Below are positions 40,545 through 49,914 of a stretch of 64,000 nt of DNA, in pieces. The position numbers and the translations under genes were made by a program. Where the stretch lies: positions 682,001-746,000 of the forward strand of contig NZ_FNFP01000001.1 in the NCBI RefSeq assembly GCF_900100845.1, given 5' to 3'. Within the stretch, counting starts at the first letter, position 1, and every line of letters begins with the position of its first letter. The notes under the pieces are model-generated. The model saw only the letters and a list, made by a program, of their open reading frames with translations. It did not search any database and was not told where the DNA came from. The DNA is from Natronincola ferrireducens (GTDB lineage Bacteria > Bacillota > Clostridia > Peptostreptococcales > Natronincolaceae).

Positions 40545-41105
40545 ATGATTGCTTTGATAGGTCAAAGAATTAGAGAAATAAGGCACAAAAGAGGAATGAC
40601 CCTCAATGAATTAGCTTCTCAAATAGATGTTACGGCTAGTTACATATCCCAAGTAGAAAGGGATCTTATAGAACCTTCGCTATCATCTTTAAGAAAAATA
40701 GCAGTTGCTTTGGGAGTACCCTTGTTTACTTTTTTACATGATGATTCAATCGACCCCGTAGTGGTAAGGGCAGCTGAAAGAAAACAACTAGCGCTACCAG
40801 AAAGCAGTATTATTTATGAGTTTGTCACACCTATGGTGGCTGATCAAAAGGTTCAACCTAAAATGGAGATTATTTATTTTACACTGGCCCCTAAATCTTG
40901 GACAAGCGATGAAAATATTACTCATCAAGCAGATGAATGTGTTTTTGTTATTAATGGGGATCTAGAAATTTATTTAGATGACAAAAAATATTGCCTACAG
41001 GCAGGGGACAGCGTGTATATTAAAGAAAACATAGGCCACAGATTTTATAACCCAACCGATAAGATTGTGACAGGATTAACCAACATCACACCAGCCATTT
41101 ATTAG
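40545..41105 (+). CDS. XRE-family regulator with cupin domain
   Basis: A 186-aa regulator. An N-terminal helix-turn-helix of the XRE type (MTLNELASQIDVTASYISQV, then EPSLSSLRKIA) is joined to a C-terminal cupin_2 barrel (HQADECVFVINGDLEIYLDD, then AGDSVYIKENIGHRFYNP). Proteins of this build usually sense small metabolites such as amino acids or polyamines and often regulate linked transporters. The flavodoxin and EamA genes downstream are possible targets. The ribosome site AAGGGGAAGG serves ATG 40545. Confidence 0.88.
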   Translation: MIALIGQRIREIRHKRGMTLNELASQIDVTASYISQVERDLIEPSLSSLRKIAVALGVPLFTFLHDDSIDPVVVRAAERKQLALPESSIIYEFVTPMVADQKVQPKMEIIYFTLAPKSWTSDENITHQADECVFVINGDLEIYLDDKKYCLQAGDSVYIKENIGHRFYNPTDKIVTGLTNITPAIY

Positions 41106-41116
41106 TTTATAAAATA

Positions 41117-41144
41117 GCCCTTGTATATTTAAATATACAAGGGC
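41117..41144. terminator. 28-bp perfect palindrome after the XRE-cupin gene
   Basis: GCCCTTGTATATTT and its exact complement without spacer. It lacks a clean T-run, so it may be a weak bidirectional terminator or an operator for the regulator just upstream. Confidence 0.5.
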
Positions 41145-41226
41145 ATACTTATGACATATTATGATATAATGAAATATATTTTAAAGAGGCTGGGGTATAA
41201 ATCCCAAACATGGAAGGGAGATAGGA

Positions 41227-41733
41227 ATGATAGAAAAAAAATTAGAATTGAGGAAACTGGTGATATATTATTCCTTTGAAGGAAATACCAAATTTATTGC
41301 AGAAAATATTGCTAAAATCACTGATGCTGATTTAGCAGAGCTAAAGCCTAAAAAGGAGTTAACCTCTAAAGGCTTTATGAAGTATATTTGGGGCGGTAGC
41401 CAGGTAATGATGAAAAAAAGACCAGAACTTTATCCTTTAGAGAAAAACCCTGAAGATTATGATATAATATTTATTGGCACCCCCGTTTGGGCATGGACCT
41501 TTGCTCCACCATTAAGTACTTTCTTTCACAGCAATAGTCTACAAAACAAGAAAATTGCTTTGTTTAGCTGTAATAGAGGACAAAATGGAAAAACCTTTGA
41601 AAACATGAAAAAAGAACTGGAAGGAAACGATATTTTAGGAGAGATAGAACTTTTTGATCCCCTACTAAAAGATAAAAATAAAAATCTTCAGAAGATAGAG
41701 GAATGGATAAAGGGAATGTTTATCAACCTATAA
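41227..41733 (+). CDS. Flavodoxin family protein
   Basis: A 168-aa flavodoxin. The FMN phosphate loop reads IYYSFEGNTKFIAENIA, and the isoalloxazine-side loops are in FIGTPVWAWTFAPPL and FSCNRGQNGKTFENM. Flavodoxins of this length (flavodoxin_4/5 type) carry electrons or act as small quinone or disulfide reductases. The variant position between TDADLAELKPKKE and WGGSQ is common in Clostridia. It starts at ATG 41227 with GGAAGGGAGA and is 25 nt before the EamA gene, suggesting cotranscription. Confidence 0.87.
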   Translation: MIEKKLELRKLVIYYSFEGNTKFIAENIAKITDADLAELKPKKELTSKGFMKYIWGGSQVMMKKRPELYPLEKNPEDYDIIFIGTPVWAWTFAPPLSTFFHSNSLQNKKIALFSCNRGQNGKTFENMKKELEGNDILGEIELFDPLLKDKNKNLQKIEEWIKGMFINL

Positions 41734-41758
41734 ATTTACATGAGGGATGTGACAACAA

Positions 41759-42709
41759 GTGCAACAAGTAAATAGATATTTACCTATATTAGCAGGCATA
41801 ACTGCATCAACTATATTTGGATTTTCCTTTTTGTTTACAAAGGAAGCTTTAGCTGTTATTAGTCCTTTTCATCTACTGGGCTTTCGATTTATTTTTGCCG
41901 TGGGCCTATTGGTAGTGCTACAGCTTATGGGAATCATCAAAATAAGCTTTCAAGGAAAGCCCTTAGGAGCATTGTTTCTTTTAGCCTTCTTTCAACCAAT
42001 ATTATATTTTGTGTGTGAAACCTCAGGGATCAACATGACTTCTGCTTCTGAAGCTGGGATGATGATTGCTTTGATACCCGTTGTAGTTACAATTTTGGCC
42101 ATGATTTTTTTAGGAGAAAAACCAACCAAACTACAGCTATTCTTCATAGGATTATCTGTTGTAGGGGTAATTTTCATTATTGTTATGACAGGGAAGGTCA
42201 ATTTAGGGGACAATTTAAAAGGGATGTTTGTTTTATTGGGGGCTGTACTAGCAGCAGGAGTATTCAATGTATTATCTAGAAAATCCTCTATATATTTCAA
42301 ACCAGTAGAAATTACTTATGTGATGATGTGGGTGGGACTAGTTGCTTTTAACACTATAGCCATTGGACAGCATATTGTTATGGGGAATCTAGGTAACTAC
42401 TTTGAACCCTTAAAACATCCTCAAGCAATAATTTCTATTGTATATTTAGGGGTATTATCCTCCGTGATTGCTTTTCTTATGTTGAACTTTATGCTATCCA
42501 AGCTAGAAGCATCAAAATCTGCAGTATTTAGCAATCTGGTGACGGTTGTTTCTATTATAGCTGGAGTTGTTTTTAGAAAAGAACCCTTTTATTGGTTTCA
42601 TGGAGTAGGTGCTTTGATGATTTTAATTGGGGTGTGGGGTACCAATTATTTTGTGAAGCAGAAAAACCTCTATGAAATACGATTTGAGACTATGCGACGA
42701 CAATTATAG
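41759..42709 (+). CDS. EamA/DMT-superfamily transporter
   Basis: A 316-aa membrane protein with ten predicted helices arranged as two EamA repeats of five, which is the drug/metabolite transporter fold. The first repeat begins LPILAGITASTIFGFSFLFT and ends with EKPTKLQLFFIGLSVVGVIF; the second ends with EPFYWFHGVGALMILIGVWG. Likely an exporter or importer of small metabolites; the substrate is not readable. The start is GTG 41759 with TGAGGGATGTG as a weak site. A terminator follows at 42719. Confidence 0.85.
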   Translation: MQQVNRYLPILAGITASTIFGFSFLFTKEALAVISPFHLLGFRFIFAVGLLVVLQLMGIIKISFQGKPLGALFLLAFFQPILYFVCETSGINMTSASEAGMMIALIPVVVTILAMIFLGEKPTKLQLFFIGLSVVGVIFIIVMTGKVNLGDNLKGMFVLLGAVLAAGVFNVLSRKSSIYFKPVEITYVMMWVGLVAFNTIAIGQHIVMGNLGNYFEPLKHPQAIISIVYLGVLSSVIAFLMLNFMLSKLEASKSAVFSNLVTVVSIIAGVVFRKEPFYWFHGVGALMILIGVWGTNYFVKQKNLYEIRFETMRRQL

Positions 42710-42718
42710 AGTAAATTT

Positions 42719-42752
42719 AGAGAAGATATGGGATTGTCTTCTCTTTTTATTT
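42719..42752 (+). terminator. terminator of the flavodoxin-EamA unit
   Basis: AGAGAAGA, 10-nt loop, TCTTCTCT and TTTTATTT. It follows the EamA gene by 10 nt. Confidence 0.75.
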
Positions 42753-42758
42753 AGTGAT

Positions 42759-42806
42759 ATATAAGGGACTGACAGCAAATTAAAATTTGCTGTCAGTCCC
42801 TTATAT
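42759..42806. repeat. perfect 23-bp-arm palindrome, copy 2 of the dispersed repeat
   Basis: ATATAAGGGACTGACAGCAA and three further bases (42759-42781) are exactly complementary to 42784-42806. It is not needed as terminator, since one lies just upstream. Its half-unit matches 10971-11000, and a degenerate version occurs at 57968-58012. It looks like a small mobile or replicating palindromic element, without coding capacity. Confidence 0.7.
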
Positions 42807-42957
42807 GCTTTTAAAATTAACCTATAAGCAATAAATAAAAAAATTCAGAGTAATAGAAGGAATTGTGTAAAATGATGTCGAAATATGCAAAATATGTAAA
42901 CTTTGTTTCTTCATCGACAATAAAAATTTATCCTATAGATAAATAAGGGGAGATATT

Positions 42958-45333
42958 ATGTTTAAAAATCCTTTTAGAAGTATTAAACAAAAATTTCTGT
43001 TCATATTGATTGTAGGTATTAGCCTTAATATTCTTGTTTTAGTATACACCTGCACCCTAATTACGAAAGATATTATTATCGACATGCTCCACAATAATAA
43101 TCTTAAACATGTAGAAACCTATGCTCAAGTCGTTGAAAACTGGTTTAAAGAACGCTTCAATGAAATAGATATATATGCCAATACAGACCTAATAAAATCA
43201 ATGGAAACCCCAAAAATTCAATCCTATCTCCAGAAGGAGATGGAAGAAAAGGCAGATATTTATGCAGATTTATTTGTGATAGAAGCAGATGGTACTTTCC
43301 ATAGTCATACTGGTATTAATATTGATAACATAGGTTATAGGGACTATTTTTCTAAGGTAATGACTGGTGAAAGGGTGCTATCAAACCCTATAGTATCTAC
43401 GTCTACAGGAAAGCAAATAGTTGTTGTGGCAGTTCCTATAAAGAATGAGGAAGAAGAAGTACTGGGGGTAATGGGGGGTTCTGTAGATTTAATAAAATTA
43501 TATAGCTTGATTGAGGGGTTTAAGGGTAATGGTAGTGGAGGCTATTCCTATATCGTAGACAGCAATGGAGTGGTTATTACCCACCCTAATAAAGATTACA
43601 TTATGAGACGGAACATCTACCTATTATCTAAAAACGCTAGTAGTGAAATTATAGTTGGATCAAAGGAAACTCTGTCTAGGGAAAAGGGTAGAGTCCTTTA
43701 TACCTATGGGGGTGTAGAAAGTAATGGTTATTATCATGTAATAGATAATACTGAGGGTTGGTGGATTGTTTATAAAGTACCTACCTATGAAGCAGCCAAT
43801 ATTCTGAATAGATTACTTGATTTAGTGGGAGTAGCAACGCTAATCATACTATGTCTAGGGGTTGTACTGAGTTTCTACTTTACCCACAAAAACACAAAGC
43901 CTATTATTGAGCTTAAGGAGGTTTTTGACAAAGCCGCTAAGGGTGACTTATCAGTGAGGGCTGAAACAAAGTATGCTGATGAACTGGGGGAAGCAGGAAA
44001 GAGCTTTAATATTATGATGGATAAAATAAGCAGCCTTACCTACTATGATGCCATCACCCATTTACCAAATAGAGATTACTTTATAGAGGAGCTGACAAAA
44101 GAGCTAGCCCATCGAATAGTAGATGAAAAGAAATTAAGTATTGTATTGATTTCCATCAACAAATTCAAGAGTATCAATGATATGTATGGATTTGATGAAG
44201 GGGATGAAGTATTAAAGGAAATGGGGAGAAGAATAAAAACAATAATAGGAGAGGAAAACAAGGTGGCTAGAATCGGTGCCGATGAATTTGCCCTGTTGTT
44301 TTATGAAGTACCAGTAAGAAGTAAAATTCTAAAAAAGGTAGAGGAGCTATTAGACAAGATTACACAAGATATTACTTTAGAAGGTCATGAGCTACATATA
44401 AGTTGCCGGGCAGGTATTGTATTTTTCCCTCAAGACGGAAAAGACTCCGATACCCTATTTAAGAAGGCAAGTATAGCAAGGCTTCGGGCCAAACAAAAAA
44501 GGCAAAATGAATACCAGGTTTATAACGAGGAAGTGAATAAACAATTAACAGAGGAGCTGACGATGGAGAGAAATCTTTATCATGCCATAGAAAATCAAGA
44601 ACTTTATTTAGAGTTCCAACCTTTTATTCATATAAAAACTGGGGAAATTGTAGAGGCGGAGGCTCTCCTTCGATGGCGGCATCCAAGGAAGGGTATAATA
44701 CCCCCTGGGAGATTTATTCCGTTGGCGGAAAAAACCGGACTAATTGTTCCTATTGGTAACTGGGTTTTAAGGGAAGCCTGTAGGCAGAATAGGGCTTGGC
44801 AGGATCTAGGGTTAAATCCCATTGTTATATCTGTTAATGTATCTGTTATTCAGTTTATGCGGCAGGACTTTATTGAAACAATAAAAAGTATTTTAAATGA
44901 AACGAAACTGAATCCCAAATATCTTGCTCTAGAGATTACAGAGGGGGTGGCAATGGAGGAGATAGAAAAAAATATTAAAAAGTTTCATCAGCTGAAAAAA
45001 TTAGGTGTAAAAATATCTATTGATGATTTTGGCACAGGTTTTTCTTCTCTAAATTACTTTGCTAAATTCCCTATAGATAGTTTAAAAATTGATCGCTCCT
45101 TTATACAAAATATTGCCAACAATCAACAGGCAAGGGCTATTGTTTCTACCATTATATCTATGGCACAAGCCTTGGGGGTAGAAAATATTGCAGAAGGAGT
45201 AGAAACAGAGGAACAACTAAGCTTTATTAAAAGCATAGGTTGCCATAAGGCTCAGGGCTATTTTTTCAGTAAACCCTTAGCAGCCCAAAACCTTGAAAAG
45301 CTACTGATGGAAAACAAAACATACAACCACTAG
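42958..45333 (+). CDS. Cache-HAMP-GGDEF-EAL cyclic-di-GMP signalling protein
   Basis: A 791-aa membrane sensor. A transmembrane helix (about 12-34) and a second (about 285-310) enclose an extracellular double-Cache domain containing GYRDYFSKVMTGERVLSNPI and GGSVDLIKLYSLI. HAMP follows, then a GGDEF domain and an EAL domain. The cyclase motif is GADEF (about 440-444), a mild deviation from GGDEF. The phosphodiesterase motif is intact (AEALLRW near 567, then DDFGTGFSSLNYFAKFP and EGVETEEQ). Net breakdown of cyclic-di-GMP is likely, perhaps with residual synthesis. It stands alone and ends in a bidirectional terminator. Confidence 0.92.
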   Translation: MFKNPFRSIKQKFLFILIVGISLNILVLVYTCTLITKDIIIDMLHNNNLKHVETYAQVVENWFKERFNEIDIYANTDLIKSMETPKIQSYLQKEMEEKADIYADLFVIEADGTFHSHTGINIDNIGYRDYFSKVMTGERVLSNPIVSTSTGKQIVVVAVPIKNEEEEVLGVMGGSVDLIKLYSLIEGFKGNGSGGYSYIVDSNGVVITHPNKDYIMRRNIYLLSKNASSEIIVGSKETLSREKGRVLYTYGGVESNGYYHVIDNTEGWWIVYKVPTYEAANILNRLLDLVGVATLIILCLGVVLSFYFTHKNTKPIIELKEVFDKAAKGDLSVRAETKYADELGEAGKSFNIMMDKISSLTYYDAITHLPNRDYFIEELTKELAHRIVDEKKLSIVLISINKFKSINDMYGFDEGDEVLKEMGRRIKTIIGEENKVARIGADEFALLFYEVPVRSKILKKVEELLDKITQDITLEGHELHISCRAGIVFFPQDGKDSDTLFKKASIARLRAKQKRQNEYQVYNEEVNKQLTEELTMERNLYHAIENQELYLEFQPFIHIKTGEIVEAEALLRWRHPRKGIIPPGRFIPLAEKTGLIVPIGNWVLREACRQNRAWQDLGLNPIVISVNVSVIQFMRQDFIETIKSILNETKLNPKYLALEITEGVAMEEIEKNIKKFHQLKKLGVKISIDDFGTGFSSLNYFAKFPIDSLKIDRSFIQNIANNQQARAIVSTIISMAQALGVENIAEGVETEEQLSFIKSIGCHKAQGYFFSKPLAAQNLEKLLMENKTYNH

Positions 45334-45355
45334 CGTAGTGGTTGTATGTTTTGTT
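45313..45355. terminator. bidirectional terminator between convergent genes
   Basis: A perfect 20-bp stem (AACAAAACATACAACCACTA with complement) around the loop GCG. A-rich and T-rich edges serve both strands. It overlaps the stop codons of both neighbours. Confidence 0.88.
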
Positions 45356-46403
45356 AAAGACTATCTAAAACCGAAAGTAAATCCTTTCCTTCAGAAATTG
45401 CCTGCATGATGGCGGAGATATTTTTAAAGGAAGTATTTACCCCGTAGACCCGCTGGAATCTTTGAAGAGCTAAACTGTTTTTGCCAAGCCTACCATAGGC
45501 AATACCTAAATAGTAATGACAGTTAATATAAGGCTCCTCCATTCTTCTTTTTCGACCTATTGCATTTTTAAAGACCTCTATTGCTATCTCATAAAGGTTT
45601 TTTCCCATAAAGCAAAGGCCCTTAAAATAATTTTTCCATAGGGAAAAGTCAATTCCTTCTATTTCTTCCTCTGGCAAGGTTTCAATGATGCTGAGGGCGA
45701 AATCAAAATCTTTATTTTCGATTGCTAAAGCTATGGCAGTAGCCTTGGGGGGCCAGTAATGGAGACTATCTAAGTTGTGTAGCTCTATCTTTTGAAAATA
45801 GTCCTTGTAGACATTATAGGCTTCATCAATCTTGTCCATTTCTAAAAAACATTCCGCTTTAGTGAGATATAAGTCTAAATCGGCATTTGAATGGGAGAAA
45901 ATATGATCTATTGCTTCAATACATTTATCATATTTTTTTACCCTATAGAAGTTAATGGCATCTCCATAGCTTTTGGCGGCTGCATCGGTTTTTTTCCTCC
46001 AAGCACTTTTTCCATAAATACATAATACTCCTAATAAAAGAAAGATTATATTGAAAAAGCTGGCAAAAACAAAGAGAATACCTAAAGCCCCTAGTATAGA
46101 TTGTAGATGATACTTTTTGCTTCTTAATTTTTTAGGAACCTCTGAACCTAAATAAGAGCTATAACTACTTTTACTTACTACCTGTACGTGAGGTTTTTCG
46201 CTGTGCTGCTTAGAACTGGTTAAACGTTGTTCTTTAACGTAGGAAATACCTGTGCCAGGGATAGAGGTACTAGTTCTAATACCCCTAGGACCTACACCAA
46301 CACGAAACCCTTTGACACCTCCGCTAAGGCCTACACCACTTTTACTGAGGTTTAACCGAACTCCTTTACCAAGATTCATACTTTTTTTAAATCTTAACCC
46401 CAT
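45354..46403 (-). CDS. DUF4236 protein with membrane helices and TPR region
   Basis: A 349-aa protein. The first 60 residues are DUF4236 (GLRFKKSMNLGKGVRLNLSK, then SGVGLSGGVKGFRVGVGPRG and SIPGTGISY), a basic, glycine-rich unit of unknown role found at the start of many bacterial proteins. One or two hydrophobic helices follow (about 105-130: ALGILFVFASFFNIIFLLLG), then TPR-like helices from about 150 on (INFYRVKKYDKCIEAIDHIF, KIDEAYNVYKDYF, NLYEIAIEVFKNAI). It is convergent with the cyclic-di-GMP gene. AGGAGGT upstream of the ATG is a clear ribosome site. Confidence 0.83.
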   Translation of the reverse strand: MGLRFKKSMNLGKGVRLNLSKSGVGLSGGVKGFRVGVGPRGIRTSTSIPGTGISYVKEQRLTSSKQHSEKPHVQVVSKSSYSSYLGSEVPKKLRSKKYHLQSILGALGILFVFASFFNIIFLLLGVLCIYGKSAWRKKTDAAAKSYGDAINFYRVKKYDKCIEAIDHIFSHSNADLDLYLTKAECFLEMDKIDEAYNVYKDYFQKIELHNLDSLHYWPPKATAIALAIENKDFDFALSIIETLPEEEIEGIDFSLWKNYFKGLCFMGKNLYEIAIEVFKNAIGRKRRMEEPYINCHYYLGIAYGRLGKNSLALQRFQRVYGVNTSFKNISAIMQAISEGKDLLSVLDSL

Positions 46404-46464
46404 AATTTACCTCCTAAGTTAGGTTGTGAAACAACAAATATAATTAATACTTCAAAGGTTTATC

Positions 46465-46526
46465 CTTCGGGGTAGTGCTTGATCTCCCACTTCTTAAGTG
46501 GGAGGTCAAGCACTACATCCTCGAAG
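46465..46526. repeat. long hairpin element
   Basis: TAGTGCTTGATCTCCCACTT (46473-46492) and its complement with one mismatch (46496-46515) form 20-bp arms around a 3-nt loop. An outer stem CTTCG/CGAAG continues the pairing. There is no T-run on either side. It resembles the subterminal hairpins of IS200/IS605-type elements or REP-like units, but no transposase or second copy was found. Confidence 0.55.
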
Positions 46527-46649
46527 TAAATTCAGCTACAATTCAAAGGGCGTAAAAACTTCCTCTGAATATAAGTTTCATTTTATACTTTGTCTTTTGG
46601 TATTTTATAAATTGCAATAAATTTTAAAAGGGTATCTATTACTTTATAC

Positions 46650-46678
46650 TTGTCAAAATTCCTGTAAGCGTATATATT
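46650..46678 (+). promoter_or_regulatory. SigA-type promoter of the malic enzyme gene
   Basis: TTGTCA (46650-46655) and TATATT (46673-46678) with a 17-nt spacer, about 80 nt before the start codon. Confidence 0.6.
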
Positions 46679-46759
46679 TTTATTATATGATGATAAACTA
46701 ATAAAATCAATGAAGAGAAATGAACTACTATAATTTCAAGAATATGAGGAGATGATGTT

Positions 46760-47935
46760 ATGAGTTTAATAGAAAAAAGTCTAAGGTTCCATGAAGAAAA
46801 AAGAGGAAAAATAGAAGTGACCTCTAAAATAACTGTAGAAAACAGAGAAAATTTGAGTCTTGCCTATACTCCGGGAGTGGCGGAGCCCTGCAAAAAAATT
46901 TATGAAGATAAAGAGGCCGCCTATACATATACTGCCAAGGGGAATTTAGTTGCAGTAGTTACTGACGGTACAGCAGTATTAGGCTTAGGGGATATAGGTC
47001 CTGAGGCTGCCATGCCAGTTATGGAGGGAAAAGCCATCCTTTTTAAGGAATTTGGTGATATAGATGCCTTTCCTATCTCCTTAGCTACAAAGGATGTGGA
47101 GGAAATCGTCAAAACCATCAAGATGATTGCACCTACCTTTGGAGGTATTAATTTAGAAGATATTAGTGCTCCTAGGTGCTTTGAAATTGAAAGAAGATTA
47201 AAAAAAGAATTAGACATTCCTATATTTCATGACGACCAGCACGGCACTGCTATTGTAGTGGTGGCTGGGGTGATTAATGCTTTAAAGGTAGTAGGCAAGT
47301 CAATGGAAGATGTAACAATTGTTATCAACGGAGCTGGTGCAGCTGGAATGGCCATTACAAAAATGCTTATAAATATGAAGCCAAAGGACATTATATTATG
47401 TGATAGAGGGGGAATAATCCATAGAAATAATCCTAATAACAATGATTTTAAGGAAGAAATTGCAAAGATAACAAATAAGAAGGAAAAAAGAGGTTCATTA
47501 AAGGATGCTATGGTGGGAGCAGATATATTTATTGGAGTATCGGTAGCCGATGTTGTAACGGAGGATATGATAAAGACCATGAATAAGGAAGCCATTGTGT
47601 TTGCCCTAGCAAATCCAGTTCCTGAGATCATGCCGGACATAGCTTTAAAGGGGGGAGCAAAGGTAGTAGGCTCTGGCCGATCGGATTTTCCAAATCAAAT
47701 CAACAACTTACTGGCCTTCCCTGGGATTTTTAGAGGTGCCTTAGATGTGAGGGCTAAGGAAATAAATGAAGAAATGAAGCTAGCAGCTGCTTATGCTATA
47801 GCTGATATTATAGGTGAAGAGGAATTAAGACCAGATTATGTGATTCCTGAGGTTTTTGATAAGCGGGTGGTAAAAAGGGTAGCAAAAGCAGTGGGAAGAG
47901 CAGCTATAGAAACTGGAACTACCATGGTTAAGTAA
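46760..47935 (+). CDS. NAD(P)-dependent malic enzyme
   Basis: A 391-aa short-form malic enzyme that decarboxylates malate to pyruvate and CO2. The catalytic Tyr is in AYTPGVAEPC, metal and substrate residues in EDISAPRCFEIE and HDDQHGTAIVV, and the nucleotide loop in VINGAGAAGMAI. The length matches bacterial NAD-type enzymes that lack the phosphotransacetylase tail. GAGATGATGTT is a weak ribosome site. It is monocistronic, upstream of prfC. In this organism it could link C4 acids to pyruvate. Confidence 0.93.
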   Translation: MSLIEKSLRFHEEKRGKIEVTSKITVENRENLSLAYTPGVAEPCKKIYEDKEAAYTYTAKGNLVAVVTDGTAVLGLGDIGPEAAMPVMEGKAILFKEFGDIDAFPISLATKDVEEIVKTIKMIAPTFGGINLEDISAPRCFEIERRLKKELDIPIFHDDQHGTAIVVVAGVINALKVVGKSMEDVTIVINGAGAAGMAITKMLINMKPKDIILCDRGGIIHRNNPNNNDFKEEIAKITNKKEKRGSLKDAMVGADIFIGVSVADVVTEDMIKTMNKEAIVFALANPVPEIMPDIALKGGAKVVGSGRSDFPNQINNLLAFPGIFRGALDVRAKEINEEMKLAAAYAIADIIGEEELRPDYVIPEVFDKRVVKRVAKAVGRAAIETGTTMVK

Positions 47936-48032
47936 TGACTATAAGGTGGATTGACAGAGATGGAATAAAAAGATAAAATCAAGTGTATCGATTATTGAAG
48001 CACACAATTTATATACAGAAAGAGGAAAAAAA

Positions 48033-49625
48033 ATGCAAAAGGATTTTTTAAAAGAAGTGAGACGAAGAAGAACCTTTGCTATTATATCTCACCCTGATGC
48101 TGGAAAAACAACCTTAACGGAAAAATTATTACTCTACGGGGGAGCTATACGTTTGGCGGGCTCTGTTAAATCTAGAAGGGCACAAAAGCATGCTGTTTCC
48201 GATTGGATGGAAATCGAAAAGCAAAGGGGTATTTCTGTTACCTCCAGTGTTATGCAATTTGATTATAACAATTATTGTATTAATATACTGGATACCCCAG
48301 GACATCAAGACTTTAGTGAAGACACCTATAGAACCCTTATGGCAGCCGATAGTGCTGTTATGGTAATTGACTTTGCCAAAGGGGTAGAGGAGCAAACCAA
48401 AAAACTTTTCGAGGTTTGCAAAATGAGGGGAATACCAATCTTCACCTTTATTAACAAGCTAGACAGAGCTGGAAAGGACCCCTTTGAGTTAATGGAGGAA
48501 ATAGAAAATGTATTAGGTATTCGCTCCTATCCCATGAATTGGCCTATCGGCATCCATGGAAACTTTAAAGGCGTCTATAATAGACAAAAATCTCAAATAG
48601 AGGTATTTAATGAGGGCAAACATGGACAAACTGTTGTGGAGTCTGTTGTTGGAGATGTAACCGATAATATATTTAAAGATTTAGTAGGAGAAGATCTACA
48701 TCAACAACTGATGGAGGAGATAGAGTTATTAGATGTAGCAGGAGATAACTTTGACTTAAACAAGGTTTTAAAGGGAGAGTTAACCCCTGTATTTTTTGGA
48801 AGTGCCATGACAAACTTTGGGGTCAGACCCTTCCTAGAAGGATTTTTGGAAATGACCACCCCCCCAATAGCTAGAATGAGCAATAAAGGGGAGATTGACC
48901 CGGAAAGCAACAATTTCACAGGCTTTATTTTTAAAATTCAAGCCAACATGAATCCTGCCCACAGAGATAGGATTGCCTTTATCCGAATTTGCTCAGGAAA
49001 ATTCCAAAAGGGTATGTCGGTAAACCATGTGAGAGTCAATAAAACTGTAAAATTAGCCCAACCTCAGCAATTTTTAGCTCAGGATAGGGCAGTGGTGGAG
49101 GAAGCTTATCCAGGAGATATTATCGGGGTCCATGATCCTGGGATATTTAATATAGGAGATACCCTTTGTCAAGATAACTCCAAGGTGGAATATGAGGGAA
49201 TACCTGCATTTGCGCCTGAACACTTTGCTAAGGTCTATGCTAAGGATTCTATGAAGAGAAAGCAATTTGTTAAAGGAATAGAACAGATATCAGAAGAAGG
49301 AGCTATTCAAGTCTTTAAAAGACCCCATGCAGGTGTAGAGGAATTGCTAGTAGGTGTTGTAGGAGTCTTGCAATTTGAAGTGCTACAATATAGGTTGGAA
49401 AAGGAATATGGTGTAGATATAAAAATGCAATCCCTACCCTATAGACATGTCCGATGGGTTGAAAAGGAAAACTTCAATTATGATAGGTTTAGTTTAACTA
49501 TGGACAGTTTAATTGCTGAGGATAAATATGGAAAACCAGTGGTTTTATTTGAAAATCAATGGTCTATACAAAAAGTAGAGGAAAGAAATCCAGGCACTAT
49601 ACTAAAAAGGGTTTCCACTAAATAA
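48033..49625 (+). CDS. prfC: Peptide chain release factor 3
   Basis: A 530-aa translational GTPase that releases RF1 and RF2 from the ribosome after termination. The G motifs are intact: SHPDAGKTTLTEKL (G1), RGISVTSSVMQF (G2), DTPGHQDFSEDTYR (G3) and NKLDR (G4). The following beta-barrel and C-terminal regions with FKRPHAGVEELLVGVVG and LQFEVLQYRLEKEYGVD distinguish RF3 from EF-G. The ribosome site is AAAGAGGAAA. A hairpin follows the gene. Confidence 0.95.
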   Translation: MQKDFLKEVRRRRTFAIISHPDAGKTTLTEKLLLYGGAIRLAGSVKSRRAQKHAVSDWMEIEKQRGISVTSSVMQFDYNNYCINILDTPGHQDFSEDTYRTLMAADSAVMVIDFAKGVEEQTKKLFEVCKMRGIPIFTFINKLDRAGKDPFELMEEIENVLGIRSYPMNWPIGIHGNFKGVYNRQKSQIEVFNEGKHGQTVVESVVGDVTDNIFKDLVGEDLHQQLMEEIELLDVAGDNFDLNKVLKGELTPVFFGSAMTNFGVRPFLEGFLEMTTPPIARMSNKGEIDPESNNFTGFIFKIQANMNPAHRDRIAFIRICSGKFQKGMSVNHVRVNKTVKLAQPQQFLAQDRAVVEEAYPGDIIGVHDPGIFNIGDTLCQDNSKVEYEGIPAFAPEHFAKVYAKDSMKRKQFVKGIEQISEEGAIQVFKRPHAGVEELLVGVVGVLQFEVLQYRLEKEYGVDIKMQSLPYRHVRWVEKENFNYDRFSLTMDSLIAEDKYGKPVVLFENQWSIQKVEERNPGTILKRVSTK

Positions 49626-49637
49626 TAACAATTATGG

Positions 49638-49690
49638 TTGTAACATCCTTTGAAATTTAATGCAAAGGGTGTTACAATAACTTAAATTGT
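49638..49690 (+). terminator. terminator-like hairpin after prfC
   Basis: TTGTAACATCCTTTG pairs with CAAAGGGTGTTACAA (one G-T pair), loop of 10 nt. The trailing sequence is only moderately T-rich. Confidence 0.65.
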
Positions 49691-49914
49691 TTTAATATTT
49701 AAAAATATTTAATAAAGATATTCAAGGTTTAAACATTATGTTATAATTATTTCAAACAGTGATAATTTTATAAATAATTATTCCTTCCAAGCACCTGATA
49801 GTTATAAAACAAGAAAAAACTTTTTAAAATTTAAATACTTTTAAATTTTATATATTCAAAAAAGGAGGGTAGAGGGAAAAGGTTTTCAAAATACTATGTA
49901 AGGGGGAAGAATTT

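Larger units (their letters stand above)
46404..46759. other. divergent intergenic region with a large hairpin and a promoter
   Basis: No gene. Besides the ribosome site of the minus-strand neighbour it contains a 62-nt hairpin (46465-46526) and the promoter of the malic enzyme gene (46650-46678). The remainder is AT-rich and unremarkable. Confidence 0.6.
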
